A stretch of 64,000 nucleotides of DNA from CANJXF01 sp043775015. GTDB lineage: Bacteria; Verrucomicrobiota; Verrucomicrobiia; Limisphaerales; CANJXF01. Under the pieces are notes generated by a model that was given only the letters and a program-made list of their open reading frames with translations, did no database searches and had not been told where the DNA came from. Below are positions 16,976-26,243 of the stretch, piece by piece (position 1 is the first letter of the stretch; each line of letters begins with the position of its first letter). The DNA is taken from contig JAYVSV010000047.1 in assembly GCA_043775015.1 (NCBI GenBank), positions 62,001 through 126,000 of the forward strand, written 5' to 3'. A program made the translations under genes and the position numbers.

Positions 16976-19539
16976 GCAGCCACCTCTAAATTCGTGGACG
17001 GCGCAGTTGAACGGCTTGACGCGCTTCGGTCGTTGTGAATTCCTCGACGTTGATTTTCTGATTTGCTGAAAGTGCGTTTTCCAATCCACGTCGTTGCTCC
17101 ACAGGCGAAGGCGACCACCGTCGCAGAACTCAGCGGCATCAGAATCGCGCACACTACTGGCGAGAGAAGCCCGCGCGCGGCAATACTGATGCCCACCAGG
17201 TTGTAGATCGTAGAAATCAAAAAGCTGAGGCGAACGATCGTGACCGCGCGCTTCGAGAAGCGGAGTATCTCGTGCAATTGCGGGACTAGCGTGGCATCCA
17301 TGATGATGTCGCTCGCCGGTGAAAACGCGCCGATGTTTTCGACCACGGCCACACCGACATCGCTCTGTTGCAATGCGCCGGAATCGTTCAAGCCATCACC
17401 CACCATCATCACGGTTTTTCCGCAACGCTGGCGCGCGTGGATGAATTCTAATTTGTGCAACGGCGATTGATTGAATTGCGTGCGGTTGCCGAACATCGCG
17501 GCAAAAGTGTCGCGTTGCTTCTCGTTGTCGCCGCTGAGCAGTGCGAGTTCGTAACGGGCGGACAGCGTGCGAACGAGCGGTTCCACATTCGTTCGCACCG
17601 CACTTGCCACCGCAAACGCCCCGCGATAACGCTTATCGATCGCGACGTGAACCAAACTTCCGTGCAACTCCTGTGGATAACTGGGAGTGGTTTGAATTGG
17701 AACGCCGCGCAATTCGAGCCAGGCTGCGGAGCCTAGCAAAACTTCGTTTTCTTCGACGATTCCTTCGATTCCACGCCCCGCTCCCTCCACAAAGGAGCGC
17801 ACGGGCGTGATGGAGTTTTGCGCGAGCGATTCAGCCAAACGCACCGACAATGGATGCGTGGATTGTTTGGCGATGGAGTGAATCCAGATTTGCTCGGCTT
17901 CAGAAAGCGGTTCGCCATCGAAGCGAATCGACTGCGCGCCGACTGCGGTCAACGTTCCAGTCTTGTCGAAAACCACGGAGTCCACCCGCGCGAGGTCCTC
18001 GATGACATTGGCACTTTTCAAAAAAATATTTCTGCGCGCCAAAACGCGTTGTGCGGTTCCGAGCGTGAATGGCGCGGCCAAGGCCAGCGCGCAGGGACAG
18101 GCCACGATCAATACGGATGTAAATGCTTTTAACGAAATAGCTGGATTCTTGAACCACCAGAAAATTGCCGCGCCAATCGCGACTGCGATAATGATCTTCG
18201 TGAAACGCTGGCTGTAATTATTGGTCAGTGTCTTGAGCGAATCTCCTTTGCCTTTGCGAAACGCTTCCTGATTCCAGAGCGAAGTCAGGTAACTTTGCGA
18301 AAGCGCTTTGACGATTTCGAGTTCGATGGTTCCGCCAACTTGCCGTCCGCCCGCGTAGAGATAATCGCCCGGAGTTTTTGTCGCAGGTTCAGATTCGCCC
18401 GTGACGAAGCTGTAATCGATTACGGCGTCGCCGCCGACGAGTCGTGCGTCGGCTGGGATCAATTCGCCGTTGCGGATGAGTAAAAGATCTCCCACGGACA
18501 ATTGAGCTAACGCGACACGCTCCTCGGTTTCATCGAAGGGATTTCGTCGCGTGACCGAGAGCGGGAAAAACGATTTGTAGTCGCGATCAAACGCCAGTTG
18601 ATCGTAAGTCTTCTGTTGGAAAAGTTTTCCGCAGAGCAGGAAGAACAACAAACCGCAGAGCGAATCGAAATAGCCTTCGCCGCGACCGGACAGAACTTCG
18701 TAAACGCTTTGCGCAAACAAAGCGACAATGCCTGCGGCAATCGGCACATCGATATTCAGCATTTTGCCGCGCAAACTAGTCCAGGCTGAACGCCAATAAT
18801 CAGACGCGCTGTAAAAAAAAACCGGCGTCGCCAGCAACAAACTCAGGTAACCAAAAAGCTTTTTAAAAGCGGGACCGCTAAAACTGTCCAAACCAAGATA
18901 GGACGAAATGCTGAACAGCATGATGTTCCCGAAGGCGAAGCCAGCGATTCCGATTTGCAACCATAACCGTCGCGAAGCCGGGCTTTTCTTCCGCGCATCG
19001 AGATTGGCGAGTTTTAGATCTGGCTCATATCCGAGCGACGTTAACAGTTCGACGACGCGACTGAGCTTTACCTTGGAATTCTCAAACGTCAGAGCGATTT
19101 CTTTGCGCAGAAAATTGACCTGCGATTCACCAATCCCTGGTTGCAACCGGAAAAGATTTTCGAGCAGCCAGACGCACGCGATGCAGTGAATCGAAGGGAT
19201 GCGAAACGTGACACGCGTGATCCGTTCATCGGTGAAATCGACGAGGAGTTGTCGCACGACCGGTTCGTCGAGATAGCCGAAGGTGTCTGTTTGATTGGCG
19301 GGCTTGATGCGGACGCCGACAGAATCGCTGAGTGCGTAGAAATTTTCCAAGCCGTTTTCCGTCAGCAATTCAAAAACCGTGAGGCAACCCCCACAGCAAA
19401 ACGTTTTCTCCTGTTTGGTGAAGAGAGAATCACGACAGTGCGTGCCGCAGTGGAAGCAGGTAATTTCCTGCGCGTGGCGCGACCGAGGCAACGCGGCTGT
19501 TGCTGAGGCCTCAATTTCATTGATTGAATTTACGAACAT
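16972..19539 (-). CDS. ccoI: Copper-transporting P-type ATPase CcoI (FixI)
   Basis: An 855-residue P1B-type ATPase that exports copper for assembly of cbb3 oxidase. The N-terminus has a Cys-rich metal-binding region (CFHCGTHC and CCGGC, about residues 31-58) and an HMA-like domain with IHCIACVWLLENL. The membrane ion-binding motif CPC is at 481-483, the phosphorylation site DKTGT at 525-529, and MVGDGLNDSGAL the hinge motif. About eight membrane segments are visible. The protein is the first gene of the minus-strand cco operon, upstream of ccoS, and shares a 208-bp divergent intergenic region with a prepilin gene. I looked for an FNR/FixK palindrome there and found none that was convincing. 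Confidence 0.95.
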   Translation of the reverse strand: MFVNSINEIEASATAALPRSRHAQEITCFHCGTHCRDSLFTKQEKTFCCGGCLTVFELLTENGLENFYALSDSVGVRIKPANQTDTFGYLDEPVVRQLLVDFTDERITRVTFRIPSIHCIACVWLLENLFRLQPGIGESQVNFLRKEIALTFENSKVKLSRVVELLTSLGYEPDLKLANLDARKKSPASRRLWLQIGIAGFAFGNIMLFSISSYLGLDSFSGPAFKKLFGYLSLLLATPVFFYSASDYWRSAWTSLRGKMLNIDVPIAAGIVALFAQSVYEVLSGRGEGYFDSLCGLLFFLLCGKLFQQKTYDQLAFDRDYKSFFPLSVTRRNPFDETEERVALAQLSVGDLLLIRNGELIPADARLVGGDAVIDYSFVTGESEPATKTPGDYLYAGGRQVGGTIELEIVKALSQSYLTSLWNQEAFRKGKGDSLKTLTNNYSQRFTKIIIAVAIGAAIFWWFKNPAISLKAFTSVLIVACPCALALAAPFTLGTAQRVLARRNIFLKSANVIEDLARVDSVVFDKTGTLTAVGAQSIRFDGEPLSEAEQIWIHSIAKQSTHPLSVRLAESLAQNSITPVRSFVEGAGRGIEGIVEENEVLLGSAAWLELRGVPIQTTPSYPQELHGSLVHVAIDKRYRGAFAVASAVRTNVEPLVRTLSARYELALLSGDNEKQRDTFAAMFGNRTQFNQSPLHKLEFIHARQRCGKTVMMVGDGLNDSGALQQSDVGVAVVENIGAFSPASDIIMDATLVPQLHEILRFSKRAVTIVRLSFLISTIYNLVGISIAARGLLSPVVCAILMPLSSATVVAFACGATTWIGKRTFSKSENQRRGIHNDRSASSRSTAPSTNLEVAA

Positions 19540-19747
19540 CAGTTCGCGACAAATGTGGGGAGCTGAGTTCGGTGCGGCTCACCCTATTTTGCTTAAATGC
19601 GTTCAAGAATTGCTAAAGCACCTTTGGAATTAGCGCTTCTTCAAATTATGTTTCGGCAAATGGCCTTGAGAAAATTGGCGGAGATGAATTTAGCTGCGGT
19701 TCAAATATTTTAAATTTTCTGACACTCGCCAACGTCGATCACTGCTG

Positions 19748-20419
19748 ATGACAATGAATCGCACTTTCAACCCGGTTCGCAGAACGACTGCGTTCACGTT
19801 GATTGAGTTGCTGGTGGTCATTGCCATCATTGCGATTCTTGCGGGACTCTTGTTGCCGGCCCTTGCCAAAGCCAGGGAGAAGGCAGTCACGATGAAATGC
19901 CTCAACAATCTCAAACAGCTTGGGCTGGCGATGCAGATGTATGGCGATGATCACGATGATTTCCTGCCGCTCGCGACGGCAAGTGTCACCTGGAGCAATA
20001 CCAATCCCGTTCCCTGGACCCAACCGTTGTTGAGCTATTATCAGACGACGAATATTCTGCGTTGCCCCTCGCTTTCCCTCGTGTATCAGAAATCTGCGTT
20101 TAACTACTTTATGAGTTCGCGCGCGGCTTTTGTGAATGCCGGTTTTCAGCACGCGAGAACAAACCTGCGGCGCATTCGTTATCCGGCATCGTTCATCTTG
20201 TCGGGAGATGCGAATTTCCCTTTTGAAAAAGATGATGCGGATCCTGACAACTATTCGCATGAAACGCTCTTCGCTCTTCCATCTCCGGCGCACAATGGGC
20301 GCGTCAATGTTCTCTTTGGCGATTTGCACGTAAAAACCGCCAGCCGTTTTGCGTCTAACGAGATGACTTTTTCCTACCGCAATCCGGGAATCGGCTTCGA
20401 TGATCTGGCGGGCTACTGA
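19748..20419 (+). CDS. Type II secretion/prepilin-like protein with H-x9-D motif
   Basis: A 223-residue protein with a class III (prepilin) signal: a short basic leader, then FTLIELLVVIAIIAILAGLL, the N-methylation/cleavage site followed by a hydrophobic helix. Conserved sequence LPALAKAREKA and CLNNLKQLGLAMQMYGDDH follows, and the C-terminus has H-x9-D (HNGRVNVLFGDL). This architecture is that of the many verrucomicrobial and planctomycetal pseudopilin-like proteins of unknown specific function. It is probably processed by a prepilin peptidase and displayed in the envelope. The start ATG at 19748 or 19754 cannot be separated. Confidence 0.9.
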   Translation: MTMNRTFNPVRRTTAFTLIELLVVIAIIAILAGLLLPALAKAREKAVTMKCLNNLKQLGLAMQMYGDDHDDFLPLATASVTWSNTNPVPWTQPLLSYYQTTNILRCPSLSLVYQKSAFNYFMSSRAAFVNAGFQHARTNLRRIRYPASFILSGDANFPFEKDDADPDNYSHETLFALPSPAHNGRVNVLFGDLHVKTASRFASNEMTFSYRNPGIGFDDLAGY

Positions 20420-20513
20420 GGCCACGCGGCGTTGGCTTTCCTTGGTTTAAAAGAGCAAGGTTCACTGCGAAACTCATTGCGGCCCGTCGCTGAATCTTTT
20501 TCAATCTGGTGAA

Positions 20514-21806
20514 ATGAATCCCGCGCTGCGTCTGATTTTCATCACGATGTTTTTGGTCACCCTTGCTCAGGGGAATGAGTCGGCGCAGGAGGAGCGTGTT
20601 GCCAAAATTTCTGTCGCCGCTGAAGCATTGCGCGGCCGCCTGATCGAGCAGCGCCGTGATTTTCACATGCACCCGGAATTACCCAATCGCGAGGAGCGAA
20701 CCGCCCGGGTGATTGCCGCGCGTTTGCGCGAATTGGGTTTGGACGAGATTCGCACCAACGTCGCCCATCATGGAATTGTCGCTTTGCTCAAAGGCGGCAA
20801 GCCGGGTGGAGTGGTTGCGGTGCGCGCTGATTTTGATGCGTTGCCGATCAATGAAACGATGGACGTGCCTTACAAATCGCAAAACCCCGGGGTGAAACAT
20901 GCGTGCGGTCACGACGTTCACGCCGCCGTGCAACTGGGTGTGGCGGAAATTCTCTGCAAGATGCGCGATCAAATTCCTGGCGCGATTAAATTTATTTTCC
21001 AACCGGCGGAGGAAGGTTCGCCCGCTGGCGAAGAAGGCGGCGCGACGATGATGATCAAGGAAGGCGCGCTGGAAAATCCGAAGCCGCTCGCGATTTTTGG
21101 TCTGCACACTTCGACGGAAGTTGAGGTCGGAAAAATTGGGGTGCGCGCTGGCCCGGCCCAGGCTTCGTCCGAGATGTTCGACCTCACGATCAAAGGGAAA
21201 ATGGCGCACGCCGCCATGCCACAAAAAGGGATCGATACGATCCTGGTGGCGGCCGAATGCGTCACGGCGTTGCAGTCGATTAAAAGTCGGCGCATCGATT
21301 CGTTCGAGCCGATGATTTTGACGATTGGAACCATTCACGGCGGAACGAAACGCAACATCATCACGCCGGAAGTGAAGATGGAAGGCACCGTGCGCACGTT
21401 GAGCGAAGAGGTTCGCTCTCGCGTAAAAGAGTTGATGAAACAAACGCTCGACGGTGTCACCGCAGCCTACGGAGCCACCTACGAACTGCAAATGATCGAG
21501 GGAACCGTCGTTGTGGTGAACGATCCAAAATTGGTCGAGGAGACTTTGCCTTCGATGCGCCGCTCAGTTGGTGAAACCAATGTCATCAACGTTCCACAAC
21601 GCATGGGTGCAGAGGATTTTTCGTATTACCAGAAAGTTGTTCCGGGATTTTTTTATCGGCTTGGCTCAGGCAATCCAGCCAAAGGCATCACTGCCGATGC
21701 GCATACGCCGGAGTTTGATGTAGATGAAGAATGTCTGGTGGTCGGCACGAAAGTCATGGCGAATGTGCTGGTGGATTTTTTGGAGCGGAATGCGGGGAAG
21801 AAATAG
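20514..21806 (+). CDS. M20 family amidohydrolase (N-acyl amino acid hydrolase type), exported
   Basis: A 430-residue metallopeptidase-family amidohydrolase. Residues 1-23 look like a signal peptide. Metal-binding and catalytic residues are visible in VAVRADFDALPI, KHACGHDVH and FQPAEEG, and the dimerisation domain follows (KGKMAHAAMPQKGIDTI). The last metal ligand region is THTPEFD-like (DAHTPEFDVDE). Family members (IAA-amino acid hydrolase, hippurate hydrolase, N-acetyl amino acid deacetylase) cleave N-acyl groups from amino acids or small peptides. The substrate is unknown; an exported location suggests scavenging. A perfect palindrome follows 10 bp after the stop. Confidence 0.9.
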   Translation: MNPALRLIFITMFLVTLAQGNESAQEERVAKISVAAEALRGRLIEQRRDFHMHPELPNREERTARVIAARLRELGLDEIRTNVAHHGIVALLKGGKPGGVVAVRADFDALPINETMDVPYKSQNPGVKHACGHDVHAAVQLGVAEILCKMRDQIPGAIKFIFQPAEEGSPAGEEGGATMMIKEGALENPKPLAIFGLHTSTEVEVGKIGVRAGPAQASSEMFDLTIKGKMAHAAMPQKGIDTILVAAECVTALQSIKSRRIDSFEPMILTIGTIHGGTKRNIITPEVKMEGTVRTLSEEVRSRVKELMKQTLDGVTAAYGATYELQMIEGTVVVVNDPKLVEETLPSMRRSVGETNVINVPQRMGAEDFSYYQKVVPGFFYRLGSGNPAKGITADAHTPEFDVDEECLVVGTKVMANVLVDFLERNAGKK

Positions 21807-21815
21807 TTTTAGACA

Positions 21816-21883
21816 CGGAGCGCCGGTTTGCAACCGGCTTTGGGCATCAAGCGAGCAAAAGCCGGTTGCAAACCGGCGCTCCG
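21816..21883. repeat. 26-bp perfect inverted repeat (cggagcgccggtttgcaacc family)
   Basis: Perfect 26-bp arms at 21816-21841 and 21858-21883 separated by 16 bp. Each arm itself contains the small palindrome ccggtttgcaaccgg. It lies between convergent genes 10 bp after the M20 stop, so it may act as a bidirectional terminator, but no T-run follows. Its sequence differs from the other palindrome families in the window. Confidence 0.85.
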
Positions 21884-21914
21884 TTCTTGGGCAGTGTGAA
21901 ATGTCCGGATTAGA

Positions 21915-22196
21915 TTATGCTTTGGCCTGGCGAATTTTCTCTTTCTTTTCTTCCAATTCTGCGCTGAGTGATTTGCGGTCGCTCACGAGTTGTTTTTCTA
22001 TTTTTTCAAATTCCTCGTAATCCCCTTTCTCCCTCGCTTTGGCCAACTCGCCTTTGACGAAGATTTCCCGCTCGGCAATTTTCGCGGAATATTTCGCGTC
22101 GAGATCGGCGAGTTGTTTTTTTTGTTTGTCGGTGACTTTTGCGGCTGGCGCAGTTTTGTTCAAACGCTCCATCGCAAGTTCATAGGCGGATTTCAT
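21915..22196 (-). CDS. Small coiled-coil protein, hypothetical
   Basis: A 93-residue, strongly charged protein that is almost wholly predicted helix with heptad-like hydrophobic spacing (LADLDAKYSAKIAEREIFVKG, written in part). No signal peptide or membrane segment and no enzyme motif. I do not recognise a named family. It is the last of three minus-strand genes (TPR protein, membrane-anchored protein, this one) with gaps of about 20-35 bp, consistent with an operon. Confidence 0.75.
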   Translation of the reverse strand: MKSAYELAMERLNKTAPAAKVTDKQKKQLADLDAKYSAKIAEREIFVKGELAKAREKGDYEEFEKIEKQLVSDRKSLSAELEEKKEKIRQAKA

Positions 22197-22217
22197 ATTT
22201 TTAATTTCAAATTCAAA

Positions 22218-22586
22218 TCAAGGCTTTGTCTGTTTTACCTGAATGCTGCCGTCACCCATTGTCAGTAATTCCTGACCATCCGGGAAACGGGCGCGCAGCA
22301 GGACGACTCGATGATCGTTGGGGTTCGCGGTCAAGGCAACCGTGACGTCGGATCCAACAAAGCCAGCTACGTCAGATGACTGCAAGAATCCGCGCGCGAT
22401 CAACTCTTTCAAATTGACCGAGTCCGGAATGGCAACGCCCTGTCGTTTTAAATCACGGGTGTAATTCTGAGCGGCGGCGAAAATTTTCGGTGCATCCACT
22501 TGGGCACCCGGGGATTTGACGTAAATGATGAGAATCGTTGCCACGACGGCGATCAGCAGGGCGACGACGATTATTTTTTGTTTCAT
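22218..22586 (-). CDS. Membrane-anchored hypothetical protein
   Basis: A 122-residue protein with one N-terminal hydrophobic helix (residues 4-22, KIIVVALLIAVVATILIIY) and a soluble domain ending in MGDGSIQVKQ. The domain contains a segment about position and release (DSVNLKELIARGFLQSSDVAGF) similar to stretches seen in verrucomicrobial pseudopilin-associated proteins, but I cannot name a family. It sits in the middle of a three-gene minus-strand cluster. Function unknown. Confidence 0.72.
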   Translation of the reverse strand: MKQKIIVVALLIAVVATILIIYVKSPGAQVDAPKIFAAAQNYTRDLKRQGVAIPDSVNLKELIARGFLQSSDVAGFVGSDVTVALTANPNDHRVVLLRARFPDGQELLTMGDGSIQVKQTKP

Positions 22587-22619
22587 CTCAAAACTGGACC
22601 GACGATTTACAAACTTTCC

Positions 22620-23075
22620 TCAATGCTTTGTTCCGGCATCATCCGGCTTCTTCTTCCACGGCATATCGGGAAATTTTTCCGGCACTTTCATTGGTGGCGG
22701 TTTGGGTTTGGCCATTTCCAATTCCGGCTCGGCAGTTCCCGGCGTGGGCGGGGCCATGTTTTCTTTCCAGGACGCGATGCGCGCTTGCAGTCCGTGATGT
22801 TCTGCCGTGGTTTTGTCGCCAATTTTCATGTAGGCGCGACTCAGATTGGTGTGAACGAGTTGTTCGTTTGGTTTTAGCTTTTGCGCTGTGTGACCTTCAA
22901 CAATCGCGGCCTGATAATCGCCTTTGGCAAAATAAGCTTGGCCAAGCGCTAGTTGCGCGTCGAAATAACTCGGGTCTTCGGCGAGAATTACTTTTAATTT
23001 TTCAATCGCGGAATCGGCATCGCCCATCGTGAAGTCCATGATGGCGTCGTCGCATTGTTCCTGAAGTGTCGGCAT
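22620..23075 (-). CDS. Tetratricopeptide repeat protein
   Basis: A 151-residue protein with about three TPR units, for example AIEKLKVILAEDPSYFDAQL then ALGQAYFAKGDYQAAI, and then VHTNLSRAYMKIGDKTTAEHHG, followed by a proline/lysine-rich tail (KPKPPPMKVPEKFPDMPWKKK). TPRs mediate protein-protein contacts; the partner is unknown. I chose the ATG at 23075 (MPTLQEQCDDAI) because the longer frame to 23234 has no family-like N-terminus. First gene of a probable three-gene operon. Confidence 0.82.
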   Translation of the reverse strand: MPTLQEQCDDAIMDFTMGDADSAIEKLKVILAEDPSYFDAQLALGQAYFAKGDYQAAIVEGHTAQKLKPNEQLVHTNLSRAYMKIGDKTTAEHHGLQARIASWKENMAPPTPGTAEPELEMAKPKPPPMKVPEKFPDMPWKKKPDDAGTKH

Positions 23076-23263
23076 AAATATTTTGACCAATCTAGCGAGG
23101 TGCGAGGCGATGAGCAACAAGTCAGAAGCAGAGGGGTTTCGCGCGAAGCGGACGAACGTAGCGAAGTGAAACGAAGGGGAATTTCTTTGCGGCCTTCGCT
23201 TACTTTGCAGCCGTCGCGCGAAATTCTTTTCCAATTTTTGGATAGTCAGTAACGTATGGTTTT

Positions 23264-24049
23264 ATGTCTTTGCCGATAAAATTACTTTCAACCGATTTCG
23301 ATGGAACATTGTTTGCTGAATTTGAGAATCCGCCGGTGCCGGTTAAATTGCAGGAAATCATCGGAAAACTTCAGGCGCAGGGCGCCATCTGGGTGATCAA
23401 TACTGGCCGCGACTTATCGAGTTTGATGGAAGCAATTGGGCGCGCGCATTTGTCGGTGAAGCCGGATTTTTTGGTGCTGGTTGAGCGTGAAATTTATTCT
23501 CACCAAGACTCGCAATATGTTGAACTGGCCGATTGGAATCGCGATTGCCATCACGCGCACACTGAACTTTTTTTGCGCGTCCGGGAGGATGTTCCGCGTT
23601 TGATGGCATGGGTGAATGAACGATTTGCGGCCACGGTTTATGAAGATCCCTATTCGCCTTTTTGTCTGATTGCCGAGAAGAACGAACACGCGGATGTCAT
23701 TCACGATTTCTTAAATGACTATTCTAAAACCGTTCCCGGACTCACGGTGGTGCGAAACGATGTTTACGCGCGGTTCAGCCACATCAATTACAACAAAGGA
23801 ACGGCCCTCAACGAATTGGCGCGGCGACTCAAAATTTCTCCAGAACACACGCTCGCGGCAGGCGATCATCTCAACGATCTGCCGATGCTCCTGACCAAGT
23901 ACGCGCGGTATCTGGTTGCTCCGCGCAATGCCGTTGAGACGGTGAAGACGACGGTTCGCGAGCAGAATGGTTACGTGAGCCACCTCTCGCACGGGCACGG
24001 AATCGCGGATGGAATCGAGTTTCATTTGAATGGTTCTGCAAAAATCTGA
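23264..24049 (+). CDS. HAD superfamily (Cof/IIB-type) phosphatase
   Basis: A 261-residue HAD hydrolase with motif I DFDGTLF near residue 11, a threonine/glycine motif II region (VINTGRDLSSL), a C2-type cap domain, the motif III lysine in NYNKGTALNELARRL, and motif IV GDHLNDLPML. Such enzymes dephosphorylate small sugar phosphates or related metabolites in the cytoplasm. The substrate is not predictable. It is transcribed away from the TPR operon and followed 101 bp later by the exporter operon. Confidence 0.88.
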   Translation: MSLPIKLLSTDFDGTLFAEFENPPVPVKLQEIIGKLQAQGAIWVINTGRDLSSLMEAIGRAHLSVKPDFLVLVEREIYSHQDSQYVELADWNRDCHHAHTELFLRVREDVPRLMAWVNERFAATVYEDPYSPFCLIAEKNEHADVIHDFLNDYSKTVPGLTVVRNDVYARFSHINYNKGTALNELARRLKISPEHTLAAGDHLNDLPMLLTKYARYLVAPRNAVETVKTTVREQNGYVSHLSHGHGIADGIEFHLNGSAKI

Positions 24050-24150
24050 ATCGTTCGCCGGGCGATTTGCGTCTATAGCTGGGATCAAAATCGTCCGTTG
24101 AGCCTTTTGCGCAACAGCGGAACTGGTTTTCACGTTCGTAAATAAATTGT

Positions 24151-25479
24151 ATGGCAAAGAAAAAATCATGGTTGAGTTGGGTTTTGTTTCTCGGTGTGGC
24201 CGTTGTGCTGGCGGGAGGTGGATTTTACTTTTGGAAGAAAGCAAATAAAACGGTCACGGAGTATAAAGTCGCTGCCGTTTCACGGGGAGACGTGATCCAG
24301 ACAGTCACGGCCAATGGACAATTGAATCCAGTGATGACAGTGCTAGTGGGCAGCCAAATCTCCGGGATCATCCAAAAACTTTACGCGGATTTTAATTCAC
24401 GCGTAACCAACGGGCAGATCGTGGCGCAATTGGATCCATCGACCTTCCAGGCAAATGTGCAGCAGGCGAACGGTGAATTGGCGAGCGCGAACGCTTCGTT
24501 GGAATTGAATAAACTCAACGCAGATCGGGCGGCGTCGCTTTATCAAGAGAAACTTTTGGCAAAGGCTGATTACGACAGATCGGTGGCGGATTTGCATCAA
24601 GCCGAGGCTACGGTGAAAATTCGCGAAGCCTCTTTGGTGAGGTCTAAAGTGGATCTGGCGCGGACGACTATTTTTTCCACCATTGATGGCGTGGTGATTT
24701 CGCGTGAAGTGGATGTTGGCCAAACGGTCGCTGCGAGCATGAATGCTCCGGTGCTTTTCAAAATCGCCAATGACCTCGCGAAAATGCAGATCGACGCGAT
24801 GATTTCCGAGGCGGACGTAGGCGGTATCGAAATGGGCCAGGACGTGATGTTCACCGTGGATGCGTTTCCGATGCGAACCTTTCACGGCAAAGTGATTCAG
24901 GTGCGTAATTCTCCCGTGACAACGCAAAACGTGGTGACCTACGACACGGTGGTCGAGGTCAACAATCAAGACTTGAAACTTAAACCGGGTATGACCGCAA
25001 CGGTTTCCGTAGTGATCGCTCGCAAGCAGGACGTTTTGAAAATTCCAAATTCTGCCTTGCGTTTTCGTCCGCCCGAAGTGGCAACCACAAAAACCGCGAC
25101 GAATGCGCCTGTGGCCACTCCGGTTGCCGCGACTCCGGCCACCAATGGAGCGGGTCGCAGCGGCGGTGGAGGGCGCGAAGGACGGTCGCGTTCCGGTGGC
25201 GGTGGCTTCGGCGCAGGTCGCACCGGTGGTGCAGCAAAAGCCGAACGCGCTGGACCGAAAACCATTTACATCAAAGAGAAGAAAGTTGTGGACGGCGAAA
25301 CGGTGTTTGAGCCGAAAGCGATTCAAATTCGAACGGGCATTGGCGATGGAATTTCCACGGAAGTGCTGGAAGGTTTGAACGAGGGCGACGAAGTGATCGT
25401 GGGCGTGGTGCTGCCCGAGAGCGAAACTTCCAAACCAGCGGTAAATCCATTTGGTGGCGGTGGGACGAGAAGATTTTAG
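24151..25479 (+). CDS. MacA-like periplasmic adaptor (HlyD family) of an ABC exporter
   Basis: A 442-residue membrane-fusion protein. An N-terminal membrane anchor (WVLFLGVAVVLAGGGFYFW) is followed by the lipoyl domain (VTANGQLNPVMTVLVGSQIS), a helical hairpin (NADRAASLYQEKLLAKADYDR), a beta-barrel domain and the membrane-proximal domain with VLEGLNEGDEVIVGV. It links the MacB-like transporter to an outer-membrane channel. Oddity: a Gly/Ser/Arg-rich loop of about 40 residues (GRSGGGGREGRSRSGGGGFG, about residues 331-350) interrupts the membrane-proximal domain. The next gene starts 2 bp after its stop, so this is a three-gene operon. Confidence 0.92.
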   Translation: MAKKKSWLSWVLFLGVAVVLAGGGFYFWKKANKTVTEYKVAAVSRGDVIQTVTANGQLNPVMTVLVGSQISGIIQKLYADFNSRVTNGQIVAQLDPSTFQANVQQANGELASANASLELNKLNADRAASLYQEKLLAKADYDRSVADLHQAEATVKIREASLVRSKVDLARTTIFSTIDGVVISREVDVGQTVAASMNAPVLFKIANDLAKMQIDAMISEADVGGIEMGQDVMFTVDAFPMRTFHGKVIQVRNSPVTTQNVVTYDTVVEVNNQDLKLKPGMTATVSVVIARKQDVLKIPNSALRFRPPEVATTKTATNAPVATPVAATPATNGAGRSGGGGREGRSRSGGGGFGAGRTGGAAKAERAGPKTIYIKEKKVVDGETVFEPKAIQIRTGIGDGISTEVLEGLNEGDEVIVGVVLPESETSKPAVNPFGGGGTRRF

Positions 25480-25481
25480 GC

Positions 25482-26243
25482 ATGAGCGCAATCATCCAGA
25501 TCGACGGCGTTCATAAAACGTATCAGAGCGGCGATGTTCAAGTGCATGCGGTGCGCGGGATTTCGCTGCGAATCGAGAAAGGCGAGTTTGTGGCGATCAT
25601 GGGCGCGAGCGGCTCCGGCAAATCCACCTTGATGAATATTCTTGGGTGTTTGGATCGTCCCACGAGTGGAGCTTATTTGCTGGATGGAATTGATGTTTCC
25701 GATTTGGGCCGCGATGAACTGGCCGAGATTCGCAACGAGAAAATCGGTTTTATTTTTCAAGGTTTCAATTTGCTTTCGCGCACATCCGCTTTGGAAAACA
25801 TCGAATTGCCGACACTCTACAGCAGCAAAACGATTTCGTCGGAGGAACAACAACGGCGCGCTTTGGAAGCCCTGGAATTGGTTGGATTGAAAGACCGCGC
25901 CGACCACCAACCCAATCAACTTTCCGGCGGGCAACAACAACGCGTGGCCATCGCTCGTGCGTTGGTCAATGAACCGCGTTTGCTCCTGGCGGATGAACCG
26001 ACCGGAAATCTCGATACGCAAACCAGCATCGAAGTGATGGGAATTTTTCAGAAATTAAATGCGCAAGGAATTACGATAGTGATGGTCACGCACGAACTCG
26101 ATATTGCCAGGTTCACGAAACGGAATGTGGTGATGCGCGACGGGCAAATCGTGACTGATGCACCGGTGGCGAACCGTTTGGATGCGGAGAGTGAATTGCG
26201 CCAATTGCGGGAAGCGCAAAAGGCGATCAAATTGGCGTCATGA
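25482..26243 (+). CDS. MacB/LolD-type ABC transporter ATP-binding protein
   Basis: A 253-residue ABC ATPase: Walker A GASGSGKST, Q-loop FIFQGFNLL, signature LSGGQQQRVAIARAL, Walker B LLLADEPTGNLD and the switch His (VTHE). It energises the permease encoded next, with which it overlaps by ATGA, and the adaptor encoded just upstream. In E. coli MacB the ATPase and permease are one polypeptide; here they are separate. Substrate unknown: macrolides, peptides, lipoproteins or siderophores are all handled by related systems. Confidence 0.94.
   Translation: MSAIIQIDGVHKTYQSGDVQVHAVRGISLRIEKGEFVAIMGASGSGKSTLMNILGCLDRPTSGAYLLDGIDVSDLGRDELAEIRNEKIGFIFQGFNLLSRTSALENIELPTLYSSKTISSEEQQRRALEALELVGLKDRADHQPNQLSGGQQQRVAIARALVNEPRLLLADEPTGNLDTQTSIEVMGIFQKLNAQGITIVMVTHELDIARFTKRNVVMRDGQIVTDAPVANRLDAESELRQLREAQKAIKLAS

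Noticed and set aside
19540..19747. Possible FNR/FixK box upstream of ccoI
   Set aside because: No TTGAT-N4-ATCAA-like palindrome is present; the closest TTG...CAA pairs have the wrong spacing.
23076..23263. Imperfect inverted stretches (gaatttctttgcgg... / ...cgcgaaattc) between the TPR and HAD genes
   Set aside because: Arms are short and interrupted; no second copy was seen, so it is not called as a repeat.
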